From assembly GCF_029227915.1 (NCBI RefSeq), contig NC_079879.1, positions 26,726,501-26,790,500 on the forward strand: 64,000 nucleotides of DNA, given 5' to 3'. Below, piece by piece: positions 31,701 to 44,400 of this stretch. The notes below the pieces were generated by a model. That model did no database searches, had not been told where the DNA came from, and was given only the letters and a program-made list of their open reading frames with translations. The stretch comes from Hydractinia symbiolongicarpus. Its lineage: Eukaryota; Cnidaria; Hydrozoa; Anthoathecata; Hydractiniidae. The translations under genes were made by a program, and so were the position numbers. The number at the start of each line of letters is the position of its first letter. Position 1 is the first letter of the stretch.

Positions 31701-34700
31701 AAATAAATTTTAAAGGTATACTTTTATAAATCCAAAATGCGGACCATTTGCAGGATCTTTCAAATAAATTTTGAATACGAAAATATTTAACTTATAATAT
31801 AACTTATAATATTTTATTATAGGAGTTTACGTGGAGAATTTATCTGATTATGTTGTCCGCACACCAACTGAAGTTTTGCAATTCCTAAACGCGGGAAAAA
31901 AACGACTAGTTTTTGCTGAAACGAAAATGAATCGAACATCCAGTCGGTAAGCTAAAAAATTATAGAATCAATACATTCTGTGTAACTGACATGTGATTGG
32001 TTAAATGTCACTGGTCACATTTTAAGTGACAATCCTACCATGGCATGTTTGAGCCACCTCAGCTAATATTACATTTTAATTTGTTATAACTTCTTAAAAA
32101 CTGTTAAGTCCAGTTTTACTAATAACTTGAGTTATAAGTTTTCACTCGAGTTATAACTTATAACTTGAGTTATAACCTAAAGGCATCAACTAATCTGGGC
32201 ATGTCAATTTGTGTCCATATCATGGACCTACGTCACCTCTTTGTTTGTATATCCGAAAGCATGTTAAACCTGCGTTTAGTTAAGTTGAGAAAAGGTTTTT
32301 CGAATACAAAATTAATAATACGGTTCGCGAACAAAGCATTTAAGACAGATGAAAAGATAAGGCCTACTTCCTCGATCATTATTAAGCATTCAAACGAAGA
32401 ATTCACTACAAATCCTGCTAGCTAATTCAAAAGTTAGAACTTGCTACTAAGTTATAATTTATAATTTCAGTTACAAGCTATAAATAAAGTTATAAGTTAT
32501 TATTGAAGTTATAAGCCGGGAAATAAGTAACAATTTAATATAAGTTGAGGTGGCAAAAATATGCCACCTTAAAATCACGTGTTGATATAGTATGAATCAC
32601 GTTGCGTCTTTCTAATTGTATTAAAAATGAAATGTGTCTTCTTCTCAGATCTCATGCTGTGTTGCAAATGTTGATTGAACGGACATTGAAAGAGGAGTAT
32701 GAAGGCATAACAGAAGGTATGTATGTTGTCCGGAAAAAGTTTTTGTGCATCTTTTTTTATCCATAAAACTTATCTTAAATCTTGTTTCCTTTTTTAGAGG
32801 AAAAGAAGACGACGAATCCAGATTCATCAATGGTAGCTATTTATAATTATTTTTCTCGAAAATAAATCTGCGATTTTAAGCTATCTTTCTAGTGCCATTA
32901 TGATAACTGACCTTCAAGGTTAAAGTTTTTCGGATTTCTATCATACTGAGAGAAACATGAGATATGTGGGAATTTTTTTAACAAGTTTTTCATCTGATTA
33001 AAAGCTTAACTAGTTGAATTATTATTTTATAACGTTTTTCTGCTGGTAGTTTAACTTATTTCCAACTTGAAAATTATTTTAAAAACATTTTTTGTTGACA
33101 TTACTTAGGATGAGGAATTTTCATTGGATTTAAATTCTTTTGGTAAAGATGTCATTATCAGAGGGAAACTTTACATGTAAGTATTCTGAAATGGTGTTAG
33201 CTGCATGTCAAACTGAAAAGAGATTACCTTGCTTTTACCATTTTTTCAAATATATATTTTTTTAATTTTTGGACGAATATTATGATCATGTTTATACTTC
33301 GGATTAATGTAAACACCAAGAGATAAGTGAACCGGATTGTTGTGGTACTAGATGTGCGTACTAACACCTTTACTCTATAACGAAGATTTGAATAAGATAC
33401 GTTCACTCCACACTAGAGATCCGGATAAGCGGCGACCGCTTGTGAATACTTATAAATTCAAAATTGTAAATTTGCTGGAACTGTACCTTAAAAGTTGATT
33501 ATAAAAATATATAGAAAAATAATATTATTTTAATAAGATTTGCTTACTGAGCAAATATTTTGAAAAAAATATCTGCACTTAAATTGTGTTTATATCTTTT
33601 TACAGATGTGACTTGGCTGGCAGTGAACGAATAAAACGTACTGGTGCATCAGGCGACCGATTAAGCGAGGCACAACATATTAACTCTTCTCTACTGGAGC
33701 TAGGGCAAGTTTCCTTATTTTTATTGCTTGGTGGTTTTGAAAATGTTTTCAGGCTACTAGTCGCTATAAGATTCTCGTCGTATGTGAGAGATGAATTATA
33801 TCCAATTTTTTGATTTAATTTATATTTAGAAATGTTATACAAGCGTTAGCCGATAAAAAGACGAAACATGTTCCATTTCGAAATTCTGTGCTGACGCGAT
33901 TATTGCAAGAAAGTTTAGGTGGCAATTGTAAAACTAGCCTTATTGTAAGTTAATTCCTGAAATTTTGCCAAAAAATATGCCAACTTGAGAATCTGGGACA
34001 TTGTTTTCTAATTTTATAGGTTTGTGTATCACCATCAATTCGAGATTCACAAGAAACAAAATGTACGTTGAATTTTGGATCACGAGCAATGAAAGTGACC
34101 AACACAGCATATGTTAACATGGAAGTTGATTACAAAAGTTTGTCTGACCAACTATTGAAACAGCTGGAAGCTAAAGGTAATGGTATCAATTATTCATTGC
34201 AGTTGTGCTTTTTTTTACCTTATGCAAAAATTTAACTTCCTGCGACAATAAAAAAGGTCTTTCTTACAATACACATATATATTTTAGTAACAGACATACA
34301 AAAACTGCACAAAGAAAAAGCACTTTGGAAAGTGCTGCTATAACATATGATTCTTGGAATAGCAAACATTTCTACAGATAGTATCTTAACAATTTTAACC
34401 ACGCAAGATTAAATTTTTCCAAAAAATTAGCATCAAACTAAGCTAAATATTTCATTGGAATTTTCAGAAGATGTTAAAGCGTTCTTAAAACCGTGTTACA
34501 CACAGTTCCTACCTTTACTGTGTCTGTGAGCAACTGTTTCTAAAAATTACTTTCTCATGGTCCCCTTCAGCTTTATCTTTTGTAACTAATAATATGGACA
34601 TTTACATCAACAGCATGTTGCAACATAATGTCCGTGATAAAGAGCATTTACTGGACTATCATTTAAAAAATAGTTCCCTTATGTAGACATAGTTCTATTT

Positions 34701-37700
34701 TGACTAATTTCGCCCAACTTCAAAAATAAAATGTATTTGATGATCTTGCTATTTCCACAGAATCGCAAATTCACAAGATGAAACAAACATGCGACGAAAC
34801 TGTCCAGAGAGAATGTGCTGACCTGGTTAAAAAATTGGAACATGCGCAGAATGAATCTGAATCTTTACAGAATATGTTAAACCAAACACATGTGGATGAG
34901 GTAAGATGGCGACTGTAAATATTAAATCAAATGTTTTTGGTTATGGTATTTGTAATACATATATTTATTCATAGTTGCAAGCGCTACAAGATCAAATTTA
35001 TCTCCTTAATAACGAAGTCACAATAAAGAGTGAACAATTGAAGCGAATGGAAGAATCCTTATGTGTTATTGATGACGATATCAAGAGAGATAAAAAAGTT
35101 GCAAAATTGTTTATCCAAACGCGAGAAGAACTTGCAAAGAAATTAGAAAACAAAACTGATATTTCCATTCTGTCAAATACATTGAACACATATGTTGACG
35201 ATTTGCAGAACAAAGTTACGTTGACCGAACATGGTGTTGTGGAGTACCTTCTTAAACTGCAGGAAGATATATCAAAATTGTCGCATACCAGCAATAACAT
35301 CAAGGACATGGACCAATTATTAGCTGAGTTAAAAGCCCGCCTCGATGCAATGGCGCAACAGATTGGTATGGACAGCCTTGATGGGTTAACTGATAATGGT
35401 AAATATAGTTTTTTTTGTAAAAAACATTTCATAAGTAAAATGAAGCGAAAATTCTTTTAAAAGGGCGCTAGTAGGGAACAGCCTGAAGTGGGTAAAAATG
35501 AAGAGCGGAATTACGGATTATAAAACAAGTTACTGAAAGGTGCGTAAGTTGTATAAAAAAGAACGATAAAGTCTTACATCAACCTAACTAAACAAGCAAG
35601 CAGTGAATTTGTTTTCCAATAACAATCAACAAGTTGTAAGTAAGCAACAGTTGAGCTTGTAAAAGCCAGTAACATTGATATAAACATTAAAAACAAAAGT
35701 GTGTATGTTATGATATATATTAAAGTTCTTTTATTTGGTCTGCAGTGAAGCTTTTACACCATATCCTTTTGCGGTGGTGTCTTGTATAACAGAATGTAAC
35801 TTTGTGTCACATTGTTGTCGTCTATACTATGACTTGATTCTTCAAAGTTATTTCATGACAGGCAATACTGTTGCATTTAGAGGCCTGAAATTGATAAAGT
35901 TACTATTTATTTTCAGATTTTCAGATGGTGAGGTACAAACATTTCTTAAAAATCATTTTACAGCAGCTTCATATGACAACACAAAACTGTTTGTTAAAAC
36001 AAGAAATGCAAAAAATAACAAATGAAAATCATGATTTGATAACACAAATACAAAATAATGAAAAGATAGAGAAAGAGAAGAAACTTATCGTCAAGGACCT
36101 CGATGTCGTCGATTCAGTGAAACTTACAGCTTCGAGGGCTGTTCAAACGGAGAGCGAAAACGTTGTCTCAAAAGCAGGTGGACGAAAGCTGGTAGGAACC
36201 ACGGTCGAAGACGAGGAAAAGGTGGTGACTGAGATTCAAACTGAAAATGTGGTGGAGAATCCTGACATTATGAAAGCACGCGATGTATTTTCTGGTTTTA
36301 GTCACACCCTGGATAGAATTGAAACACTGGTTAAAAACGATCGGAAATCGAAAAACTTTGACTCAATAGCTTCGCGATTTGGTTTAACCTCCTATTTACG
36401 CGATGATGATCCGATAATGAAAAGAAGTGTCTCTACTTACGAGTACAAATCCGATGATTCGTTTAGTCCATTAAAATTTGGTGCTTCATCATACAAGTCG
36501 TTCTCTGGTAGCTCCAATAAGTTGAATACTATCGATAGTTTCGAATCAAAGTATTCTTCAACTGCTCGTGCAGCGAGTCCACTATATCGATCGAGCAAAT
36601 ACGATTTCAATCGTAGCTATGGAGGATCTTCTTTTGAATACAATAGCCCAATTAAAAGTGCAACATCCTTTGATAATATTGCTACTGACACACATTTCAG
36701 CAGTAGTTTGTCTGTTATGGGTGATCGACCATGTCTATCGTGTGGTACCAAATCATCCCAACACAATGAAGAGAAATTGAAAACCATTGAATCCGATAAG
36801 AAGAATCTTGAAAAAAAATGTCTCACACTTAAAAGTACAATCGACAAGTTGAAGCAGGAGAACGAAGAATACACTTTGTTAATCGAACAATTAACACGCG
36901 TTTATCCTAACGATAACAAAGTGCACGAAATAAAACGCAAGTTGCGCACGAAACCAGTAAGAATCGATGGTGCGACACAAACGTTTGATTACGAAAGTAA
37001 CGGGAAGAAGGCGAAAGATTATAACGGCGTCAAAGTAGCTCATATAAAACCATTGCCGTCGGATACAAGTCGTCCATATTCGTCGATGCTTTCAGAGAGA
37101 AGTCACACTTATTCGCCGACGAATATCAACGTCACCTACGACATGAATGAAAATAGTGTTGTGCAACAAATCGACAGTACACAGGGCAGTTACTCTTCAC
37201 ACAACCCGTACAAGTCGCCGTCAACAACTGGGTATAGATCAAACTCCAACCCAAGTAGTCCATACAACCGAAGAAGATATGAGATTCCGACGAGTCCTCT
37301 GTCATACCGTAAAAATGACAGTGTTGCATCACGTGGTTCAAACCTTATTGAATTTAGTCCAGTGGAGGACAAAAGCGCAGATAAAACGTACGCCCAACGA
37401 AATGTTGGCTCGCCCACAAATTACAGCTCTTCTGTTTTCGACAGGCTAAGAAAGAGTGATAAATACAGTGAACAGACAACTAACAGAAGCAGACCCCAGA
37501 CGTGGTATGGGTTCTCTCCTGATGCAAAAGAAGCTTCGTATACATCTCAATATTCAGGAGACGGAAGCAGCAGAGGAAAACAAAGTGAGAAATGTTTAAA
37601 CCTCCCGTCTCGAGATCATAACACTGCTGGTGATGTCATATTTTCGTCGAACACGAGAAGAAGTTCATGGTCTATACCTGACTGGATGAAAACAAAAAAG

Positions 37701-37736
37701 AAACAACAAGGACATGTCCGACAGTTTATTCAATGA
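25712..37736 (+). CDS. Kinesin A, N-terminal motor, 17 exons, ~1206 aa
   Basis: Exons 25712-25746, 28958-29013, 29205-29308, 30896-30982, 31146-31233, 31378-31475, 31562-31664, 31823-31946, 32649-32716, 32798-32832, 33109-33176, 33606-33704, 33830-33944, 34020-34176, 34761-34900, 34975-35398, 35917-37736 join in phase to 1207 codons. Motor residues ~34-400: [12 protein letters not shown]-loop GQTGAGKTYT (119-128), switch I NRTSSRSH, switch [29 protein letters not shown]. All ATPase residues are present, so it should walk on microtubules. After the motor comes NMEVDYKSL, then coiled coils (~420-590 and ~890-950) and a Ser/Tyr-rich disordered tail. The FGSRAMKV...VDYKSL junction recalls ARK/KIN-U-type kinesins; subfamily is inference. 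The intron after 33704 uses a GC donor. Tail to tail with its paralogue, kinesin B. Confidence 0.92.
28148..28387 (-). repeat. SINE copy 2, tRNA-derived
   Basis: Minus-strand copy with box A (GTGGTAGAGCGG), box B (GGGTTCAAACC at 28340-28350) and the common body (ACTATAAAAGTCTGCATCTA, then GCTTAGC). A 17-bp gap shortens the box A to box B spacing. Its AT-rich tail (28100-28150) is a decayed TAA run. Confidence 0.88.
28456..28765 (+). repeat. SINE copy 3, tRNA-derived, most complete
   Basis: Box A TGGTAGAGCGTTC (28471) and box B GGGTTCAAACCC (28505-28516) of a polymerase III promoter, followed by a ~200 bp body and a (TAA)n tail at 28740-28765. The head resembles a tRNA gene but lacks a proper acceptor stem, so it is a SINE and not a tRNA gene. 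Confidence 0.9.
29309..30895. other. Kinesin A intron 3
   Basis: 1.6 kb without exon support. Contains a C-rich tract at 29880-29898 and, near 29834-29855, TTAACCCTATTCGGTCCGGG, which resembles the end of the TTAA-flanked MITE at 51064-51912; a partner end was not found here. Confidence 0.5.
32041..32566. repeat. Candidate MITE with subterminal GTTATAAGTT repeats
   Basis: Ends TGGCATGTTTGAGCCACCTC (32041) and its mirror at 32540-32566 form imperfect ~26-bp terminal inverted repeats (about 80 percent by eye). Many GTTATAAGTT / AACTTATAAC motifs lie just inside each end (32085-32180 and 32440-32515), as in several DNA transposon families. Located in a kinesin A intron (31947-32648). Confidence 0.6.
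33705..33829 (+). other. GC-AG intron in kinesin A
   Basis: The donor reads CTAGG|GCAAGT and the acceptor TATATTTAG. Only this junction restores SSLLELG-NVIQALA, the invariant kinesin motor sequence; the paralogous intron in kinesin B has a GT donor (TTAGG|GTGAGT) at the same codon position. Confidence 0.88.
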
Positions 37737-38461
37737 AGAGAAAAACAAACATTAGATTATTGTTGATCTGTTTAATTCGAATATCTCCGTAATCGGAACA
37801 AATTTAAGGTTACCGTTTTCTCTTTCATAATTTGAACTAATTTCCCTTCAGTCCCTTCTGAAAAATTATCGGCTTCTTTTTAAAAGAAAAGAAAAGAAAA
37901 ATCTTTTTTGTAGATTTTCAAAAAGTTTATTTATTTCTTATAGTTAAATAATATTGTAGCAGTTGTAGTATAAATTTATAAATTTGATAGATTTCCATAG
38001 AACGAATCTTGTCCTATTTCAATTTCAAGCTGACGCGCTATTAACTTTTAACCAATCAGATTTACTTAACACAATGCAGCAGACGGTTAATAATCTGGAG
38101 TTACTCATTTACGGGTTTTATGTTCTTTCTGACATTAAATAAATTACTATTCTCTGCATATTAAAATACAAATTCAAGAAAACTTTTTTATATAATTTAC
38201 ATAAAATATTCCTAATCTACGGTTGACAATCTTTCGTTTTGTAGAGAATGTTCGAAATAGCTCGTCTAAATCACCCTTAAAAAGGGTCAAAGAACGAAAT
38301 AATACCAGTTTTTTCAAATTATTTGAAAATTAAAGTCGCAAAAACAAGCATTTCATATCAACTAATGGAAAAAAAGCTCAAATGAGCAGGGAGAAGAAGT
38401 GCAATCAAAGTATTCCGTATTCGAAAAAATGATTCCAAGATGAGACATTTTCTCAAACGTT
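37737..38461. other. Convergent 3' UTR region between the two kinesins
   Basis: 725 bp between the stop of kinesin A (37736) and the predicted stop of kinesin B (38462). AATAAA for kinesin A lies near 38138; on the minus strand AATAAA for kinesin B lies near 37926-37935. If both are used the two transcripts overlap by about 200 bp. Confidence 0.45.
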
Positions 38462-41400
38462 TTAACACTTCTTCGTTGATGAAAACTGACTCTTCTCCAG
38501 CTCTTTCAGCCGTTTCTTTATCTGTCTTTTGCGAAAAAACGAAAGGCAAGAGATTGAGAATTTCTCTTTTTTCCGATATTGCAAAAGCATATTATCCAGA
38601 TTCTCCATATCCATTGAGAAGTCTAAAAAAATAATCGAAATAATCGGTGTTATGGATATGCGGATATAAGAAGTTTGATGTGTTCTGGAAACTTATTTTG
38701 CAACTTCTCTTTCAATAATGACTGCAAACAACCTTGTGAATTGTCTATTTTAGGAAATATCACTTTTCCATTTCACCCCAGGCAACCCACGTAAATGAAT
38801 TGGCAGATATAATTTTAATTGGCTGATAGCCGAAATAAAATATTGGCCTTCTACCATCTTGATGTTGTCTCAAGTAACAAAACTTATTTCGAATTTCACT
38901 TCAAGAAAATTTATTAATTATGCATGGACCATTTAATTCTATACCGTACTTTCTTATTAAAAAAACAAAACAGGGATGCTATTTCAAAGGAGCGTTTATT
39001 TAAGAGAGGGCGTTATTAAAAAAGTTTATTTGAGGCGGGCATTACTTAAGGAAATACGGTATATTGTCAAAAATCAAGTTTTCTTGCTACGCCCAATTAA
39101 TAAAGAAAGTCAACAATTGTCAACAATAACTTGCCAATATTGTTGAGGTCGTCGTTAGCTTGACCACATGGACTCATTCGTCTCATCAAACCCGGGCTAC
39201 TGATATCAGACATGGAAGATATGTCAAACTCTGAACTTGTTGCGTCTGTGGTTGATTCACCGTCATTCATCAACCAGTGTGCAACGGTATCCGTTTGCAC
39301 TGATCTGAAATGCAACGAATTAATTTTTCATACTTTTTCTTTCCTTAAACACAATTGCAGCATTCTGTTTAAGGGTTTCATTATAGTAAGCTTAAAAAAT
39401 AAAAAATAAATAAGATTTTTCTCGAATAAATGAGTATATTTCAGCCACTCATTCAGCAAATATACTTGGCTTCATTTTTTTGCATTCGCATTAGCAAGCT
39501 ATTGGAATAGTTTACAATATTTGAATGTTACTAAAATCACTTTTGTTACTTACTTCGTGATCGATGCAGTACTTTTTTTCTTTCTTACTGTGGGCGTTGA
39601 GGTAGATGGCGTTAAACCTGAAGGCGTAAACACTGATGTTGTCTCAGATCCATAAGAAGAATTATTAGAAATTGCTAGAAGAAAATAACTTTTTGTTTAG
39701 TCATTTATGACAACACAAAACATTAATACAATGTAGACAATTGAAATTGAAATCATACCTGGAAACCTGTCAGCATAACTGTATTTTTTAAATGGACTGG
39801 TGTAACTCTATAACACAAAGTCAATAGGTCTTATGGATAAGAAGATACAGAAGAAGATACAATATAAGGCGAGTCAGTTAGACTGTGAATTTCTTAGGTA
39901 AAGTTAAATTCGTTAAGTCAATATTTATTTAGACATTGCTTTTTTTGAGTTAAGAAAGGATTATAAAAGGAGTTTTTATTTATGTATAAAAATGTTGATG
40001 ATCTAAATGCAATGAACCTAATTGTTTTTTTAGTGTTAAAGTCATTCATAAGCTCTAAAATTGGTAAATACTTTCAACTCTATTTGATACTTTGACCATT
40101 TATTACTTTAAGCAAATATGCGAATCAAATGTGCACTGTGTTAAAATTTATAATTGTGTGTTCTTTAAACCTAACATAGAAACTCATTCGCCCTGTCTCA
40201 ATAAATTTAAAAATTATGTACAAGTCTTACCTGATGGACTGCTCCACTGGAACTGGTTGGCAATTGCGCACAACTTGCTGAAGATGACAAGGTTGATCTT
40301 GACGTTGTCAATCTCTTCATGGAATTTTGTGACAGCTGTTTAAATTCTTTTGTCATGTCAACTGACTCGTTGTTCATCATGACACATGATAACACTGCTT
40401 CCAATCGGATCTTCTCTAATTTCGTTAGTAGTAACTCTTTCTTAATTTCAGCATTTTCGATTGCAGCCAATGTTATATTTTCTCTTCGTTTCTCTTTCTT
40501 TCTTTCTCTTTTTTTATCTTCAAATATTATTTCTTCTTGATTTGTATTTTGCCGAACCTCAATTTTTGTTTTTATTTCACCTTCTTGCACGATTGATGGT
40601 GTGTTCTGTTCTCTATCACTACTGCTATTCATCACACCTTGATTAGAGTCAGTACTTACTTCACCTAACGTTTTAACTTCGTTTGGAAAACTTCTAACAG
40701 AGGTTAAAAATTCATTACGTAGGTCAATCTTTACGTCATTGTTATTTTTATCTTCCGCTTGTATACACTGCTTCTCATACAGTTCTTCGGGTTTCGTTGT
40801 AAGTGAGATGGTCGTAGATTCTAAATCTAGGGCACCAGCTATAGCTTTAGCGTCTTCCCTGTTAATCATTCCTTTGGAATCATCCATAAACAGTACTGGT
40901 GTCAAGCAATCTCTTTCTTGCGTTTCATCTTCATCTCCAATTTCTACATTTAATTGTTCTCTTGCTGTCAACAGATCGTCTTCTAACTCCCTCTTAAATT
41001 GTAATATGAGATCGTAACATGTTTTTGTACTTGAGAACTCCTCATTAATATCCGCTTGTTCATTACTTGCTAGCTCTTCAAACTGACGAAGTAAAGCCTC
41101 GTATTTAGTCTTCACTTTTCGTAATGATTTTTTGGCATACTTAGTATCCTTTTGGAAAAAATGTTCATATTCGGAGTCCAGACTCGAAGTGGAGACTCTA
41201 TTACGCATCTTACCGGTGCCACTTGATGATCTTCTGGAAAAACTATCAATCTGAGCGTGACTTGTGTCATACAACCTTCGTTTTGTTCCACACAAACCAT
41301 TATATTCTTCTGATGGTGATTGAAGTATTTTAGCTACTTTAGTTTTACCATCATTACCAACTGTAGCAGAACAGAATTCAAACGAACATGTGTTATTTGA

Positions 41401-44400
41401 CAGTGTCTGTTCACTGTGTCCCTGCGTATATTTTTCATCCATTTTATCCTTTATATCTTCATTATCTTTATTATCCTCATTATTTTTTGTTATCTTAGAT
41501 GTTCCATCAATATAATCCATATTCGAGCCTATCGTTATTGGTTTGATGTTATCAACTTGCATAATCTTCTTACTTTCTAAGTGCACGTTTCCAGTTGTAT
41601 CTGTATTTGTCATGGCAACCTTTGCATTGCCTTTTGCATCATCTAATGTAATGTCTCTCGCATCATCCATCGTAATAGGGAACAATCCATCCATCGTAAC
41701 TTTTGTCGCCTCTTTTATTGTACCGTACCTTGCATTATCCATCGTATCGTCTGTTGCATTATCTAACGTGCACTTCCTCGCATCATCCATTGTGAAATTT
41801 GTTCTATCATTTATCATACCGTCTGTTGCATCATCCGTCGTAACTTCTGCAACGCATGTTGTATCATCTACTATACTATATTTTATATCATCTTTCGTGC
41901 AGTCTGTCAGATTCTTCATTGCACTGTCTGTTTCTTTATCCATCGTAGGACCTGCCATATCGTTAATTGTACCAAATGTCGCATCATCTATCGTAGCACT
42001 TTTCGTATCATTTATCGTACCCCTTGTCGCATCATCCATCGTAACATTTGTTGTATAATTTTTCGTACCCCCTGTCGCATCATCCATCGTAACATTTGTT
42101 GTAAATTTTATCGTACCCACTGTCGCATCATCTGTCGTATCTTTTATTGCACCCTCTGTCGCATCATCTGTCGTATCTTTTATCGCACCCTCTGTCGCAT
42201 CATCTACTATAACGCATGTTGTTCTATCTACCATGCTATATTTCATATCATCTTTCGTACAGTCTTTCATATTCTCGATTGCACCGTCTGTTTGTTCATC
42301 CATCGTAGGACCTGTCATATCGTTTATCATACTGACTGTCGCAACATCCACTGTGACATCTTTCGTATCATTTATCGTACAGCCTGTCATATTCTCTATT
42401 GCGCCGTCTGTTTCTTTATCCATCGCAGTGTCTTTGGTATCATTTATCGTACTGTATATAATATGATCTTTGGCCTTATCGATTGTAATGTCATTTTCGT
42501 AACTTATCACGGTTGTTAGTCCATCTATGGTAGAGCAATCTTCTGTCTTTAGTGAAATTATTTCTAGAATGTGATCATTATTTACTGTCTGAGTGCTATT
42601 ATCAAACGTGTTTTGTCTGGAAAGATTAGCAATATTGACAAATGTCCCTGTTTGTGGCTTAGTTCCTCTTTCATCGTTGTCCATGTCATCTTTTGAGTCG
42701 AGTAAGTCAGTCTGCAATGAGATTTCCATTGTTTGTCTGAAGTCAGTCTGCAATCCTGGAGATGATGTATCTGTCATTTTAACCACATAGTCTTCGATTT
42801 CTGCAACAATACTGATGTCCGTGGTGTCAATATTTGAAATGTTAGTATCTATGACGTCATCTTCTTTTTCATATATATTTTTTGCATTAAAAGAGTTACT
42901 TTGCTTAACTAAGTTACTATTTTCTTCGGAATATCCTTCAGTTTTATTTAAGTCATCAATTATTGCAATATTGTCTAACGATTGATTTAGTAATACGTCT
43001 GTATCACTTTGAGAATTTTCTTCGGTCAATACGCTTAATCTTCTTGCTTGATGCTCTTTCTTTGGTGTACTTTCTTCTGAACTTGTTTCTTGCTCCAAAT
43101 GGTGTGCAAGTTGTTTTCTCATTATTTTGTCTCTTAAATGACGAAGATTTTCCTTTTCTTGCTTATATGCAGATTCTAAGGGGAAAGATGAAAATATACA
43201 GGAAAATAACAGTTAGAACAAAGATACTAAATATTTGCGTGGTAAGTTTGAATTTATGTTTGTAAAAAAGGATCCTGTTAAAAGCACTTTGAAGGGAGTT
43301 TGAATAGATACAATATTGCAATAAACACAACCAACCTAGTTCTTTTAGTTTTGTTGTAAGATACTCAGACAAAGATTTGTAGTCAATCTAAATTATTAAA
43401 TGGAAGAATTTGCAGCATCAGAAATGTATTGTCAACCATCGAATGCTGGTTAAAACGTTTATGTATACGTTGTTATACCCTATTACAAAAAGCCTGTAAT
43501 TGTACACTATATACTGTTGTACTAACAACAAAATTATCAAAATGTGATAACTTCACTTTAATATTATTACGCTATACCTTTTGTGATTTTCGTCTCTTGG
43601 ACAACGGATTCTTAAACCAATGAGAATCTGTGCGTGACTATAAAATAAAAAATATATCTGAAGCTACATCAGCGCTTGTCGTCCAGTGAAAAGTGCTTTT
43701 TAAAGCTTATGTTGTGCGAAGAACAAGTTGATTTCATACAAAGGAGCTTACAAATTTGTCTAGGAAATTGTAGCTATATTTCGTTTTGAAAAATCTTGAT
43801 TGGTTCTTAAGAATTAGACCTACAAATTTCACAAGTTATGCAAGAAATCATTAACTATTTCGAAGTGAGGTATTGGATTTGACAGTTTTTAAAAGGCACA
43901 TATGGTTAAAAACTTTTTAGGCTATTCATTTTGGCGTTTTGAGAATTTTACAGTAATTTCAATTTTTATTTACTATAATTACGCTCAAGAACAGAAGTTA
44001 CATGTTTTAGAAATAAGTTCATACTGCGCATAATTAGCGAAACTTTAAAGAAGTACATCCTGAGAATCCATTAGGGTTTTGGCGGGAAGTAAATTTTAAC
44101 TTGCTTTTAGGATTTCATTTTACTTTCATTCAAAAGAAAGCTGTTCTTACCTTCACATTTAGTCTGGATGACTTCATCACCAACATTGCTCGCTGTCCAA
44201 AATTCAACGAACATTTTGTTTCTTTGAGATCCTCTTGTAATGGTGAAACGCAAATCTGAAGAAAAAATGAAAAATAAAGATTAATTTAAAAAAAGTAAAA
44301 ACAATTAAAAAGAAAAGAAAATATTTGGCATTTTTAATGTTTTTTGTAAAGGGTAGATGACATTTCAACACAAAAGCATAGAAATTATAGTATCATTAAA

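Noticed and set aside
41600-42480. CRISPR-like regular repeats
   Set aside because: Units are contiguous and in coding frame without unique spacers; a eukaryotic coding minisatellite.
41543-42519. Long hydrophobic plus-strand open frames (171, 77 and 75 codons)
   Set aside because: They are the antisense of the kinesin B minisatellite; the Val/Ser/Ile pattern comes from the Asp/Thr-coding repeats on the other strand.
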